Part shown: piece after piece, positions 50,875 to 60,112 of the stretch
Position numbering within the stretch: position 1 is the first letter of the stretch
Layout: each line of letters begins with the position of its first letter
Assembly: GCF_052119705.1 (NCBI RefSeq)
Contig: NZ_JBGQOP010000015.1
Coordinates: forward strand, 1-64,000
From: Oceanimonas sp052119705
Lineage (GTDB): Bacteria; Pseudomonadota; Gammaproteobacteria; Enterobacterales; Aeromonadaceae
Reading direction: 5' to 3'
DNA: 64,000 bases
Notes under the pieces: generated by a model
Database searches by the model: none
Told to the model about the DNA's origin: nothing
Seen by the model: only the letters and a program-made list of their open reading frames with translations
Translations under genes and position numbers: made by a program

Positions 50875-51321
50875 TTAAGAAGAAATCATGATTTGATAGA
50901 GCTCGTCATCGCTAGTGGCTTGACGTAATTGCTTACAGATCTGTTTGTCACTGAGTTTTTCGGCGATCAAGGATAGGGTTTTAAGGTGCTGCTTACACTC
51001 TTGCTCTGGCACCAGCAATGCAAAGACCAAACTCACCGGCTGGTTATCGATGGCATCAAACTCCACAGGCTCAGCAAAGGTGAGCAGTACGGCGGTGGCT
51101 TGATTGTTATTGCTAATACGGCCGTGAGGAATGGCAATACCGTTACCTATACCGGTGCTGCCCATTTTTTCCCGTGCTAGAAGGCAGTCAAACAATTGCT
51201 GACTGTTGATGTTGAGGTGTGCTGCTGCGAGCTCGCTGATGATTTCCAGCGCCCTTTTCTTGCTCGTGCAAGGGACGGCACTACGCGTGCAGTCCCTGCT
51301 TAGTATATCGGCGACTTCCAT
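50875..51321 (-). CDS. ptsN: Nitrogen PTS component EIIA-Ntr
   Basis: 148 aa. Phosphorylation site His66 in GNGIAIPHGR. Regulates potassium transport, phosphate sensing and sigma-54-linked functions depending on its phosphorylation. Starts 2 bp after hpf and ends 9 bp before rapZ, so clearly in one operon. Confidence 0.95.
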   Translation of the reverse strand: MEVADILSRDCTRSAVPCTSKKRALEIISELAAAHLNINSQQLFDCLLAREKMGSTGIGNGIAIPHGRISNNNQATAVLLTFAEPVEFDAIDNQPVSLVFALLVPEQECKQHLKTLSLIAEKLSDKQICKQLRQATSDDELYQIMISS

Positions 51322-51323
51322 AG

Positions 51324-51611
51324 TTATTTTTGCTTGAGCTTCTCTTTGTGTTTAATCACTTGGCGATCGAGTTTGTCGAACAAACCGTCGATGGCTGCGT
51401 ACATATCATCTTGCTCACAAGTGGCAAAGATTTCACCGCCGCTGAGGTTAATTTTGGCTTCAGCAATTTGCTGTAATTTTTCAAGCGTCAGCACTACATG
51501 CACTATGGTGATATTATCGAAATGGCGCTCTAGCTTAGCAAACTTGCTATTCACATAGTCACGCAGGGAGTCAGTGATGTCTACATGGTGTCCAGTCAGA
51601 TTTATTTGCAT
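51324..51611 (-). CDS. hpf: Ribosome hibernation-promoting factor (short form)
   Basis: 95 aa (E. coli Hpf 95). MQINLTGHHVDITDSLRDYV and KINLSGGEIFATCEQDDMYAAIDGL are typical of the short HPF/YfiA family. Binds the decoding site of 30S and promotes 100S dimers with RMF in stationary phase. Between rpoN and ptsN as in E. coli. Confidence 0.95.
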   Translation of the reverse strand: MQINLTGHHVDITDSLRDYVNSKFAKLERHFDNITIVHVVLTLEKLQQIAEAKINLSGGEIFATCEQDDMYAAIDGLFDKLDRQVIKHKEKLKQK

Positions 51612-51633
51612 AAAGTCTTCCTTCTAAGTCCGC

Positions 51634-53088
51634 CTACAATAGGCGCTTACGCTGATTGGAAGGGGGGATGGCCAGTGACTCACGATACTTGGCTATGGTC
51701 CGTCTGGCTACCTGTATCCCCTGTTCGTCCAGTAATTGCGCGATTTTGCTGTCGCTCAATGGCTTAACCGGGTTTTCTGCCGCGACTAATTTCTTAATAA
51801 AGGCGCGAATGGCCGTAGAAGAACATTCGCCGCCACTTTCGGTAGCTACATGGCTGGAGAAAAAATATTTTAACTCAAAAACCCCTTTGGGTGAGTGTAA
51901 AAATTTTTGGGTGGTGACACGAGAAATCGTCGATTCATGCATCTCTACCACTTCTGCTACCTGATTCAGGACCATGGGCTTCATTGCCTCGGCTCCATGC
52001 TCAAAGAATGCCTGTTGTTGATCGACAATACAATTAGCAACCTTGAGCAAGGTCTCATTTCTGCTTTCTAAGCTCTTGATAAACCATTTGGCATCTTGAG
52101 TGTGCTGGCGAATAAACTGGCCATCACTGCCTTGCTGGCCTTGGCCCATGGCCGCATAGGTTTGGTTTAAGCGCACCTTAGGTAAGGCCTCGGGATTAAG
52201 TTCGGCTTTCCACACCCCTTGCAGCTTAGTGACCACCACATCGGGGATCACATACTCTGAGTTGTGTTGCAGCAGGTTATTGCCAGGCCTTGGCTCGAGT
52301 TGCTGAATTAACGCCAACACGTCTCTGAGCTCATCTTCTTTCAGGCCTGTGAGTCGCTGCAGGCTGCGATAATCGCGCGTGGCCAGCAAATCCATGTGCG
52401 CGGCGATCAGCCGTTGAGCTTGTGAGAGCCAAGGGGTGTTGGCAGGCAGGGCATTCAGTTGAATAGCTAAGCATTCTTGCACGCTGCGCGCGGCTACGCC
52501 TAAAGGGTCGAAGTGCTGAATACGCTTTAGCACCGCCTCCACTTCATCAGCTTCTATGTGCTGCTCGCCGCCGATAACCGAGGCCAGAATACCCTCAATG
52601 TCTAGGCTGAGATAACCGGCTTCGTCTATGGCATCAATAATAGCTAAGGCGATAGCCTGATCGGTTTCACTAAAGGGCGTGAGCTGCATCTGCCACAACA
52701 GATAATCTTGCAGGGTCTCTGTGGTCTCGCCTTGATAGACGGTCTCTTCTAGCCCGTCTGGCAGGCCACCTGTGCCGCTGGTGCCGGCGGAGGCGGTATA
52801 AATATCATCCCACTGAGTGTCCATGGGCATCTCATCAGACAACTGATGTTGCTCCATGGCCTTGTCGGTAGCCATTTGCTCATCTTTGGCAGCTGGCTGC
52901 GGTACGAGTTCATCGTCGTTGCCATACTCGTCGGCTTCTTCTTGCTCGAGCAGGGGATTATTTTCGAGTGCCAGTTGAATTTCTTGCTGCAGCTCTAGGC
53001 TCGATAGTTGCAGCAGGCGAATGGCCTGTTGCAACTGGGGAGTCATGGTTAGCTGCTGTCCCATACGTAATTGAAGAGTTGGCTTCAT
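51634..53088 (-). CDS. rpoN: RNA polymerase sigma-54 factor
   Basis: 484 aa (E. coli 477). Gln/Leu-rich region I (LRMGQQLTMTPQLQQAIRLL), acidic region II (about 55-120), core-binding region and helix-turn-helix, then the RpoN box ARRTIAKYRESL near the C terminus. Directs transcription from -24/-12 promoters with enhancer-binding activators. First gene of the rpoN-hpf-ptsN-rapZ-ptsO operon; lptB ends 184 bp upstream, leaving room for its own promoter. Confidence 0.97.
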   Translation of the reverse strand: MKPTLQLRMGQQLTMTPQLQQAIRLLQLSSLELQQEIQLALENNPLLEQEEADEYGNDDELVPQPAAKDEQMATDKAMEQHQLSDEMPMDTQWDDIYTASAGTSGTGGLPDGLEETVYQGETTETLQDYLLWQMQLTPFSETDQAIALAIIDAIDEAGYLSLDIEGILASVIGGEQHIEADEVEAVLKRIQHFDPLGVAARSVQECLAIQLNALPANTPWLSQAQRLIAAHMDLLATRDYRSLQRLTGLKEDELRDVLALIQQLEPRPGNNLLQHNSEYVIPDVVVTKLQGVWKAELNPEALPKVRLNQTYAAMGQGQQGSDGQFIRQHTQDAKWFIKSLESRNETLLKVANCIVDQQQAFFEHGAEAMKPMVLNQVAEVVEMHESTISRVTTQKFLHSPKGVFELKYFFSSHVATESGGECSSTAIRAFIKKLVAAENPVKPLSDSKIAQLLDEQGIQVARRTIAKYRESLAIPPSNQRKRLL

Positions 53089-53271
53089 AGTTGTAAAAAT
53101 CCTTTCATAGCAACCAAAAGTCCTTCTTTATCAACAGCAGAGGAGGCGGTATTACTCTTTACGTTACGGTCTGGCTGAGTTTTGGCTTCACTTAAATTCA
53201 TTTAAGTTGCGCTGCAAAATAGCCGGGCCGTTGCGCAGCTAACTATGATAGCCGCGCGATTTATTAGTCTA

Positions 53272-53997
53272 TTAAAGACTAAATTGCTCACCCAAATAGA
53301 CTTTTTTCACCTGTTCGTTGGCCAAAATCTCGGCGGGGGTGCCGGCGGCAATACCATGGCCGTGGCTCACGATATAGGCTCGCTCGCACACATCCAGCGT
53401 TTCGCGCACGTTATGATCGGTGATCAGTACGCCTAGGCCGCGATCTCGCAGGTGCAAGATGATTTTTTTAATATCTAACACCGAAATAGGGTCGACGCCG
53501 GCAAAGGGCTCATCCAATAAAATAAAGCGCGGCTCTGCGGCCAAGGCGCGGGCTATTTCGACACGGCGGCGCTCACCACCGGATAAGCTCATGCCCATGC
53601 TGTCACGAATATGGCCAATATTAAATTCTTCGAGCAACTGCTCCATTTTTTCGATGCGCGCTACGGCATTGAGCTCTTTACGTGTTTCTAGCACGGCCAT
53701 AATGTTGTTGGCCACGCTAAGTCGTCGAAAAATGGAGGCTTCTTGGGGTAAGTAGCCGATACCGGCGCGAGCGCGAACATGCATCGGCTGATGACTAATA
53801 TCTTGGTCATCTATGGTAATGCTGCCCGCATCACGCTGTACCAAGCCTACTATCATATAAAAAGACGTGGTTTTACCAGCACCGTTTGGGCCCAGTAAAC
53901 CGACGATTTGGCCAGTTTTTACGGTGATGCTTACATCGGCCACTACTTGACGGCCCTTGTAACTTTTCTGCAGTCCGCGTGCGTTCAGGGTCGCCAT
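53272..53997 (-). CDS. lptB: LPS export ABC transporter ATPase
   Basis: 241 aa (E. coli 241). Walker A GPNGAGKTT, signature LSGGERRRVEIARAL, Walker B FILLDEPFAGVDP, switch His in LITDHNVRETL. Powers LPS extraction from the inner membrane with LptF/G and LptC. Located 2 bp after lptA. Confidence 0.97.
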   Translation of the reverse strand: MATLNARGLQKSYKGRQVVADVSITVKTGQIVGLLGPNGAGKTTSFYMIVGLVQRDAGSITIDDQDISHQPMHVRARAGIGYLPQEASIFRRLSVANNIMAVLETRKELNAVARIEKMEQLLEEFNIGHIRDSMGMSLSGGERRRVEIARALAAEPRFILLDEPFAGVDPISVLDIKKIILHLRDRGLGVLITDHNVRETLDVCERAYIVSHGHGIAAGTPAEILANEQVKKVYLGEQFSL

Positions 53998-53999
53998 GA

Positions 54000-54545
54000 T
54001 TAGGGTTTAGCCTCTTTTTTATTCATGTTCTGCAGCTGTTCAGGCAAGAAGATCGTTTTTACGCGTCCGTTGCTGCCTTGGCCTTCTGCTTCCATTTGTT
54101 CTTTATCAATAAAGTAGCGAATGCGATAGCCGGTAACTATGTTGTCGTTTTGCTTGAGCTCGGCATTGTCAAGCAGGGTAATAGTACGGGTTTTAATGTC
54201 GTAGGTGATCTGCTTGGCCTTGGCATTAATCGGTTGGCCACTGTCGAGCACCTGATAGTAGGTGGCGGGTGAGCCGTAGGCCGTCATAGTCTGCAGGCCC
54301 TCGTCGTTACGCGTGACCACTAATTTACTGGCGCGCACGTCGAGCGTACCTTGTTTGACGACTACATTATCGGTAAAGGTCACCTTATTGTCGGCCAGCT
54401 CTACCAGTTGGCTGCCTGAGTCTATGGTTACAGGCTCCTTATAATCCGATTCTTTAGCCTGAGCTAGGTTTATGCCCAGCGCTAAAAGGCTGGTCAGACA
54501 TAATCCGGATAGACTAAGGAGTCGTGTAGCTTGCCTGAGTATCAT
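54000..54545 (-). CDS. lptA: Periplasmic LPS bridge protein LptA
   Basis: 181 aa from MILRQATRLL (E. coli 185). Signal peptide about 1-26 ending AQAKE, then the OstA beta-jellyroll (PVTIDSGSQLVEL, YYQVLDSGQPINAKAKQITYD). Oligomers bridge LptC to LptD across the periplasm. The start at 54545 lies inside the end of lptC (32-bp overlap); a longer frame to 54617 has no signal peptide. Confidence 0.93.
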   Translation of the reverse strand: MILRQATRLLSLSGLCLTSLLALGINLAQAKESDYKEPVTIDSGSQLVELADNKVTFTDNVVVKQGTLDVRASKLVVTRNDEGLQTMTAYGSPATYYQVLDSGQPINAKAKQITYDIKTRTITLLDNAELKQNDNIVTGYRIRYFIDKEQMEAEGQGSNGRVKTIFLPEQLQNMNKKEAKP

Positions 54546-55062
54546 GCAGTAGTTCCACCGTTTGTTGATCGATCTTTCCCAGTAAACCCAGACCATTAGC
54601 CTGATAATTGGGGCCACTCAGTTGTACCGCTCGGTTAGAGCGTAGCTGATTATTAATAAAATCCAGTTCCAGATATTCGGTGTTCAGCGTTTTGATGGCT
54701 GCATCCGCTTGCAGTCCCTTGCCTACCACATCGCCGTTTAAGATGGCATTGTCACCTGTGTTGACCATGCCCTCATCACCACTGAGCTGCCACTGTGGCT
54801 GGCCGTCGGGCGAATAGAGCAAGATAACAGGTTTTTCCATTAGGGTCATGGTCAGCGGCTCGTAGTGCTCTGCATACTCGGCAGTTAAGCCGCGATAGGG
54901 TAATCCGAGTTGATTGTATTGTACGCTTTGTAGTTGCTTAGCAATAAAATCTGGTTGATAGTTTTGCTGATTGACCGCTTGGTCTTGGGCAGGTTCAAAC
55001 CACTGCCAGCAAATCAGTGCCAACACAAACAGGCCGCCAAAAATGAGTGTTTGACGGCTCAT
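54514..55062 (-). CDS. lptC: LPS export protein LptC
   Basis: 182 aa (E. coli 191). N-terminal membrane helix (about 5-22) and periplasmic jellyroll with LYSPDGQPQWQLSGDEG. Hands LPS from LptB2FG to LptA. Overlaps kdsC by 4 bp and lptA by 32 bp. Confidence 0.94.
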   Translation of the reverse strand: MSRQTLIFGGLFVLALICWQWFEPAQDQAVNQQNYQPDFIAKQLQSVQYNQLGLPYRGLTAEYAEHYEPLTMTLMEKPVILLYSPDGQPQWQLSGDEGMVNTGDNAILNGDVVGKGLQADAAIKTLNTEYLELDFINNQLRSNRAVQLSGPNYQANGLGLLGKIDQQTVELLHDTQASYTTP

Positions 55063-55610
55063 ACGCTCATACCTTGAGCAAGGTGCAAAACACCGCGCGC
55101 CTCCAGCATTAAGTCACACAGCTCGCGCACACAGCCGCGGCCACCGGCTAACTGAGTTGTGTAATCTGCACGCTGGCGCACTAGGGGATGAGCATCATGG
55201 ACCGCCACGCCTAAGCCACATAATTCCATGACCGATAAGTCGACCACGTCATCGCCGATATAAGCCACTTGCTCAGGTTTAAGGTTTAAGTCCTTGAGCA
55301 GGACGTTAAAGCTGATGCGTTTATCGCTTTGGCCTTGGTAGACATGGGTTACGCCGAGGGCGGCCATGCGGTCAGTTACTATTTTTGAATCACGGCCCGT
55401 GATCACTGCGACGTCTATGCCTGCATTCATTAGCGCTTTCATGCCAAAACCGTCTTTGGTATTAAAGGTTTTGAATTCTTCGCCTTGGTTACCTAAATAG
55501 ATCAGGCCATCGGATAGGACGCCGTCTACGTCACAAATTAGCAGCTGGATTTGTGACAATTTCTGCCAAACGCTGCTGGCTATCGGGCCATAAAGTGCGG
55601 ATTGTTCCAT
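55059..55610 (-). CDS. kdsC: 3-deoxy-D-manno-octulosonate 8-phosphate phosphatase
   Basis: 183 aa (E. coli 188) HAD phosphatase. Motif I CDVDGVLSD with nucleophile Asp, motif II VITGRDS, motif IV YIGDDVVDLSVM. Releases Kdo from Kdo-8-phosphate for the LPS inner core. Between kdsD and lptC, with 1-bp and 4-bp overlaps. Confidence 0.96.
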   Translation of the reverse strand: MEQSALYGPIASSVWQKLSQIQLLICDVDGVLSDGLIYLGNQGEEFKTFNTKDGFGMKALMNAGIDVAVITGRDSKIVTDRMAALGVTHVYQGQSDKRISFNVLLKDLNLKPEQVAYIGDDVVDLSVMELCGLGVAVHDAHPLVRQRADYTTQLAGGRGCVRELCDLMLEARGVLHLAQGMSV

Positions 55611-56584
55611 TAGATAACTCCTGCCAGTAAGAGGTCGTGCATATTAAAAGCGCCTATGGGTCTTTGCTGCTCATCAAGCACTAACAGGCCACTAATTTTC
55701 TTTTCTTCCATTAACTGTACCGCTTCTGCGGCCAGCATATTGGCGTGTACCGTGGTGCACTTGCGGCTCATTACCTGATAGATAGGGGTGCTATGTACGT
55801 CAATTTTTTGATCGAGCGTGCGGCGCAAATCACCGTCTGTGTAAACGCCGGCCAGTTTTTGCTCCTCATCCACGACGGCGGTAAAGCCTAAGCCACTGCG
55901 GCCAATCTCTAGCAAGGCATCAATAATCAAGGTGTTAAGGCCCACTTTCGGTACCCGCTGCTCTTTATGCATTAAGTCGCTGACGCGTAATAGCAGCCGC
56001 TTGCCCAAGGCGCCACCTGGGTGGCTGAGGGCAAAGTCGTTGGCGGTAAAGCCGCGTGCTTCTAATAAAGACACCGCAAGGGCGTCACCCATCACTAAGG
56101 CCGCCGTGGTGCTGGCGGTGGGGGCAAGACCCAGTGGGCAGGCCTCTTGTTCGACTCGGGTACACAAATGTATATTTGCTTCGCGGGCCATGGTGGAGTC
56201 GGGATTACCGGTTAAACAAATCAACGGGATGGCGCGACGCTTCAATACCGGCAGCAGTGAAATAATTTCACTGCTTTCGCCAGAATTAGACAAGGCTACC
56301 ACCACGTCTTGCTTACCTATCATGCCCAAGTCGCCATGACTGGCTTCCCCTGGGTGCATAAAAAATGCCGGCGAGCCGGTGCTGGCTAAGGTGGCGGAAA
56401 TCTTATGGGCGATGTGGCCCGACTTGCCCATGCCGGTGACGATAATTTTGCCTTGGCAGTCAAACATCAATTGGCAAGCTTGGGTAAAGGCGTCATCCAG
56501 ATATTGATAAAGGCCGTCTATGGCCGCCTTTTCAATATCCAGTACGCGTTGGGCCGTTTTTTGGTAATCAAATTTAACTGTCAT
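55610..56584 (-). CDS. kdsD: D-arabinose 5-phosphate isomerase
   Basis: 324 aa from MTVKFDYQKTAQRVL (E. coli 328). SIS domain about 38-180 (VTGMGKSGHIAHKISATLASTG, SNSGESSEI), then two CBS domains (about 205-324). Converts ribulose-5-phosphate to arabinose-5-phosphate, the first step of Kdo synthesis. Start at 56584 has GGAGAG upstream; the frame extends to 56647 without a site. Head of the kdsD-kdsC-lptC-lptA-lptB run, divergent from mlaF. Confidence 0.95.
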   Translation of the reverse strand: MTVKFDYQKTAQRVLDIEKAAIDGLYQYLDDAFTQACQLMFDCQGKIIVTGMGKSGHIAHKISATLASTGSPAFFMHPGEASHGDLGMIGKQDVVVALSNSGESSEIISLLPVLKRRAIPLICLTGNPDSTMAREANIHLCTRVEQEACPLGLAPTASTTAALVMGDALAVSLLEARGFTANDFALSHPGGALGKRLLLRVSDLMHKEQRVPKVGLNTLIIDALLEIGRSGLGFTAVVDEEQKLAGVYTDGDLRRTLDQKIDVHSTPIYQVMSRKCTTVHANMLAAEAVQLMEEKKISGLLVLDEQQRPIGAFNMHDLLLAGVI

Positions 56585-56840
56585 TGTGCTCTCCACACTT
56601 AAGGCGCTGCCATTATAGAAAAGCCGGTGGCGTTTAGCGACTGCCAATCTCGCTTTGGTTTAATGTAAGGCGTGTACCGCACCAGTGGACGGCGAATAAT
56701 AAGGTGTTTTGCCCTAAATTCTTCATGGTTGCTGGCCGCTTAGGTCATTAAATGGCGCATCACCAAGGCTTTACCTTGCGTCTTGGTTGCCCATCTATCG
56801 GGGAAACCATACAATCCCTTTTTTTCGTTGGGGAATCCGT

Positions 56841-57641
56841 TTGAGCCAGAACCTTGTTGAAATAAGGGATCTCTGCTTTAGCCATGGTGATCGAACCTTA
56901 TACGATGGCATCAATCTGCAGATCCCTAAAGGTAAAATTACCGCCATTATGGGGCCGAGCGGCATAGGTAAAACCACTATGCTGCGTCTGATTGGCGGCC
57001 AGATTAAACCCAGCAGCGGGGAAATCTTATTTGATGGTCAGTCGATCCCTAAGATGGGCCGAGCGCGTTTATACGAACAACGCCAGCGCATGGGCATGCT
57101 TTTTCAAAGTGGTGCACTTTTTACTGGCATGTCGGTGTTCGATAATGTGGCGTTTGCACTGCGTGAGCACAGCGGTTATCCCGAGGCCATTATCCATACA
57201 CTCGTGATGATGAAGCTAGAAGCGGTAGGTTTGCGTGGGGCCGCACATTTAATGCCCTCAGAGCTGTCGGGAGGTATGGCGCGCCGTGCCGCGCTGGCGC
57301 GCGCGATCGCTCATGATCCCGAGTTGATCATGTACGATGAGCCGTTTGCCGGTCAAGATCCGATCAGTATGGCGGTGTTGGTGAAGCTGATTGCGGAGCT
57401 GAATAAGGCGCAAGGTTTAACCTCTATTGTGGTGACCCACGACGTAGATGAGGCTCTGAGCATTGCCGATTACGCCTACGTGATTGCCAATAAGAAGGTG
57501 ATAGCCGCAGGGTCGCCCGCCGAATTGCGCCAAAGCGCGGATCCACAACTAGTACAGTTTTTAGAAGGACAGGCGGACGGCCCAGTGGCATTCCATTATC
57601 CTGCACCTTCTTATAGGGAGTCGCTTGCAAATGTTAATTGA
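56841..57641 (+). CDS. mlaF: Mla phospholipid transporter ATPase
   Basis: 266 aa from a TTG start (LSQNLVEIRDLCFSHGDR), which matches the E. coli MlaF N terminus; GGGGAA lies upstream. The frame continues back to another TTG at 56787. Walker A GPSGIGKTT, LFQSGALFTGM Q-loop, signature LSGGMARRAALARA, Walker B LIMYDEPFAGQDP, switch His in VVTHDVDEAL. Drives the MlaFEDB complex that keeps phospholipids out of the outer leaflet of the outer membrane. Overlaps mlaE by 17 bp. Confidence 0.94.
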   Translation: MSQNLVEIRDLCFSHGDRTLYDGINLQIPKGKITAIMGPSGIGKTTMLRLIGGQIKPSSGEILFDGQSIPKMGRARLYEQRQRMGMLFQSGALFTGMSVFDNVAFALREHSGYPEAIIHTLVMMKLEAVGLRGAAHLMPSELSGGMARRAALARAIAHDPELIMYDEPFAGQDPISMAVLVKLIAELNKAQGLTSIVVTHDVDEALSIADYAYVIANKKVIAAGSPAELRQSADPQLVQFLEGQADGPVAFHYPAPSYRESLANVN

Positions 57642-58410
57642 GGTTATAGGTCGATTAGGGCGCCAAGGGATAACTAGCCTGTCTTCGATTGGGCGCGCCG
57701 GTATCATGCTGTTGCATGCGCTGCTCGGTAAACCTCAGCCGAGAAAACACTTTCCGCTGTTAGTTGAACAGCTGCAAGTCGTGGGCGTGCAGTCGGTGGC
57801 CATTATCTTGGTGTCAGGGCTATTTATCGGCATGGTGCTGGCGCTGCAAGGCTATAACGTGCTGGTAGATTTTGGTGCCGAGGGCATGCTGGGGCCACTG
57901 GTGTCGCTGTCGTTATTGCGCGAGTTAGGACCTGTGGTCACCGGCTTGCTATTTGCCGGGCGCGCCGGCTCTGCCTTAACCGCCGAGCTGGGCTTAATGA
58001 AAGCCACCGAGCAGTTATCCAGCCTAGAAATGATGGGCGTGGATCCGCTGCGTCGTGTGGTCGCGCCGCGATTTTGGGCCGGCATGATCAGTATGCCGCT
58101 GTTGGCGCTGATGTTTAGCCTAGTGGGCATCTGGGGCGCCAAGCTGGTGGGCGTAGACTGGTTAGGCGTAGATGCGGGCGGTTTTTGGTCTGCCATGCAG
58201 GCGGCAGTCGATTTTAATCAAGATATTATGCAAGGCCTGATTAAAACGCTGGTGTTTGCCTTGGTGATTACCTGGATCGCCTTATTTAACGGTTATGATG
58301 CCAAGCCCACTGCGGCTGGCATTAGTCAGGCCACGACGCGTACCGTGGTTCATTCTTCTTTGGCGGTTTTGGGGCTGGATTTTGTGCTCACCGTCGTTAT
58401 GTTTGGATAA
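57625..58410 (+). CDS. mlaE: Mla phospholipid transporter permease
   Basis: 261 aa (E. coli 260), about five membrane helices with the conserved loop EQLSSLEMMGVDPLRRVVAPRFWA. No STAS domain here; that part is the separate mlaB at 59.6 kb, unlike the fused permease at 12.6 kb. Overlaps mlaF; mlaD follows after 6 bp. Confidence 0.95.
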   Translation: MQMLIEVIGRLGRQGITSLSSIGRAGIMLLHALLGKPQPRKHFPLLVEQLQVVGVQSVAIILVSGLFIGMVLALQGYNVLVDFGAEGMLGPLVSLSLLRELGPVVTGLLFAGRAGSALTAELGLMKATEQLSSLEMMGVDPLRRVVAPRFWAGMISMPLLALMFSLVGIWGAKLVGVDWLGVDAGGFWSAMQAAVDFNQDIMQGLIKTLVFALVITWIALFNGYDAKPTAAGISQATTRTVVHSSLAVLGLDFVLTVVMFG

Positions 58411-58416
58411 ATTGTG

Positions 58417-58893
58417 ATGAAATACAGCAAGCTAGAATTTAGTGTGGGCTGTTTTATGTTAGCCGGCATAGGCGCCTTACTCTTATTGGCCTTCAAAGTG
58501 GCAGGTGTAAACGTACAAGGCCAAGGAGAAAGTTATACCTTCTATGCTAAGTTCGATAATATTGGCGGCTTAAAGAACCGTTCCCCGATCAAGGTGGGTG
58601 GCGTGGTAGTGGGGCGGGTGACTGAGATTAAACTCGATGCGAAGGATCAAACTCCAGTAGTCGTCTTGAGTGTGAGTCGCAGCGCCGGTGACTTCTCCGA
58701 AAGCACCACGGCGGCCATTCAAACATCGGGTCTGTTGGGCGAGCAGTATTTGGCGCTCAGTCCAGGTTTTGCTGATGAAGACATGGGCATTGGCATGCTC
58801 AAGGATGGCGATACCATTACCGATACCCAATCGGCGTTAGTGCTAGAAGAGTTGATTGGTAAGTTTATTTATTCCATTGGCGATAAAGAATAA
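58417..58893 (+). CDS. mlaD: Mla MCE-domain protein
   Basis: 158 aa (E. coli 183). One N-terminal helix (about 8-27) and one MCE domain (about 38-118, NIGGLKNRSPIKVGGVVVGRV). Forms the hexameric ring on the MlaE dimer that passes lipid to or from MlaC. ATG at 58417; a GTG one codon earlier is also possible. Confidence 0.94.
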   Translation: MKYSKLEFSVGCFMLAGIGALLLLAFKVAGVNVQGQGESYTFYAKFDNIGGLKNRSPIKVGGVVVGRVTEIKLDAKDQTPVVVLSVSRSAGDFSESTTAAIQTSGLLGEQYLALSPGFADEDMGIGMLKDGDTITDTQSALVLEELIGKFIYSIGDKE

Positions 58894-58921
58894 ACGTTCG
58901 CATATCCAGTAGGAGCACGGC

Positions 58922-59560
58922 ATGAGAAAATTATTGATTTCAGGATTATTAGTCATAGCGGGCACTTGGGCACCTTTCGCGAATGCCTTGACCTTCACCG
59001 ATCCTCATCGACTGGTGAGTGAAGTTGCACAAAATACCTTTGACCGCTTAAACAAAGAACAAACTCAGATTAAAGCCGATCCTAAATATTTGCGTACTAT
59101 AGTGCGTGAAGAAATGCTGCCCGGCGTGGACGTGCGTTTCTCGGCTTTTCGGGTGATTGGCAGGCAGCTTAACGACACCACACCCGCCCAGCGCGATGCG
59201 TTTGTGAATGCCTTTAGCGAGTATTTAGTGGTGACTTATGCCGACGCTTTAGCGGCCTATGATAAGCAAACCCTGGACATTGGTAAGGGCAGCGTCGGTA
59301 AAAACGAGCAGTTAGTGTCGATCCCTGTGAGCGTATTAGAGCCTAACAAACCGGCTATTAATCTTGAATTCAAATTGCGTAAAAATAACCGCACCGGTGA
59401 ATGGAAGGTGTTTGACATGATAGCCGAAGGTATTAGTTTGCTGTCGGCTAAGCAGTCGGAGCTGAGCGGCCTGATCCGTCAACAAGGTATCGACAAGGTG
59501 ACTAAGGATTTATTGGCGCATACCAATAAGCCAGTTACTCCGCTGGAACGTAAAGAATGA
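58922..59560 (+). CDS. mlaC: Mla periplasmic phospholipid-binding protein
   Basis: 212 aa (E. coli 211). Signal peptide about 1-22 (ending FANA). Tol-Tol-Ttg2-type fold with LRTIVREEMLPGVDVRFSAFRVIG. Shuttles phospholipid between MlaA-porin in the outer membrane and MlaFEDB. AGGAG upstream of ATG; 4-bp overlap with mlaB. Confidence 0.94.
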   Translation: MRKLLISGLLVIAGTWAPFANALTFTDPHRLVSEVAQNTFDRLNKEQTQIKADPKYLRTIVREEMLPGVDVRFSAFRVIGRQLNDTTPAQRDAFVNAFSEYLVVTYADALAAYDKQTLDIGKGSVGKNEQLVSIPVSVLEPNKPAINLEFKLRKNNRTGEWKVFDMIAEGISLLSAKQSELSGLIRQQGIDKVTKDLLAHTNKPVTPLERKE

Positions 59561-59853
59561 AACAGCCCGCACCATTAACCCTGCCATTAACCCGAGATCA
59601 ATTAGCCAGCTATTGGGCGCAACGCGAGCAACTGTTTACCCACAATAGGGTCGATTTAAGTGGCTTGCACGAGATTGACTCGATTGGCTTGGCGTTTTTG
59701 GTACAGTGGAGTCAGTCTTTGGCCGCAGATGCGCGGCCATTAACACTCAATTCTCCGCCAGCGAGCTTTTATCCGCTGGCTGATTTATATGGCGTCGGCG
59801 AATTTTTTACGCCGACCGACAACCTTGCCGAGAGCCAGTATGAGTCTGAATAA
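59557..59853 (+). CDS. mlaB: Mla STAS-domain protein
   Basis: 98 aa STAS domain with DLSGLHEIDSIGLAFLVQW. Cytoplasmic partner that stabilises and activates MlaF. Starts in the mlaC stop (ATGA) and overlaps the ibaG start by 14 bp. Confidence 0.9.
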   Translation: MKQPAPLTLPLTRDQLASYWAQREQLFTHNRVDLSGLHEIDSIGLAFLVQWSQSLAADARPLTLNSPPASFYPLADLYGVGEFFTPTDNLAESQYESE

Positions 59854-60100
59854 TCAAGTTGAACAATTATTGCGCCAAGCCTTGAGCTTGGATGAAGTCT
59901 ACATCAAGAGCGAAGGCAGTCACTTTGAGGTGATTGCGGTGTCGAGTGATTTTGCCGACATGAGCCGCTTGCAGCGGCAGCAGTCCATTAATGGTCCGTT
60001 ACGGGAATTAATTGCCGAAAACACCATTCATGCCCTGACCGTGAAGACCTTTACCCCTGAGCAATGGGCTCGGGAACGAAAATTTATTATGCCTTCCTAA
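59840..60100 (+). CDS. ibaG: BolA-family protein IbaG
   Basis: 86 aa from MSLNNQVEQLL (E. coli 84-89). BolA fold with SEGSHFEVIAVSSDF and FTPEQWARE. Pairs with monothiol glutaredoxin to carry iron-sulfur clusters; needed under acid stress. Start at 59840 lies inside the mlaB end; the longer frame to 59789 is the mlaB shadow. Followed by murA after 12 bp. Confidence 0.92.
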   Translation: MSLNNQVEQLLRQALSLDEVYIKSEGSHFEVIAVSSDFADMSRLQRQQSINGPLRELIAENTIHALTVKTFTPEQWARERKFIMPS

Positions 60101-60112
60101 ACGGGAACCAAG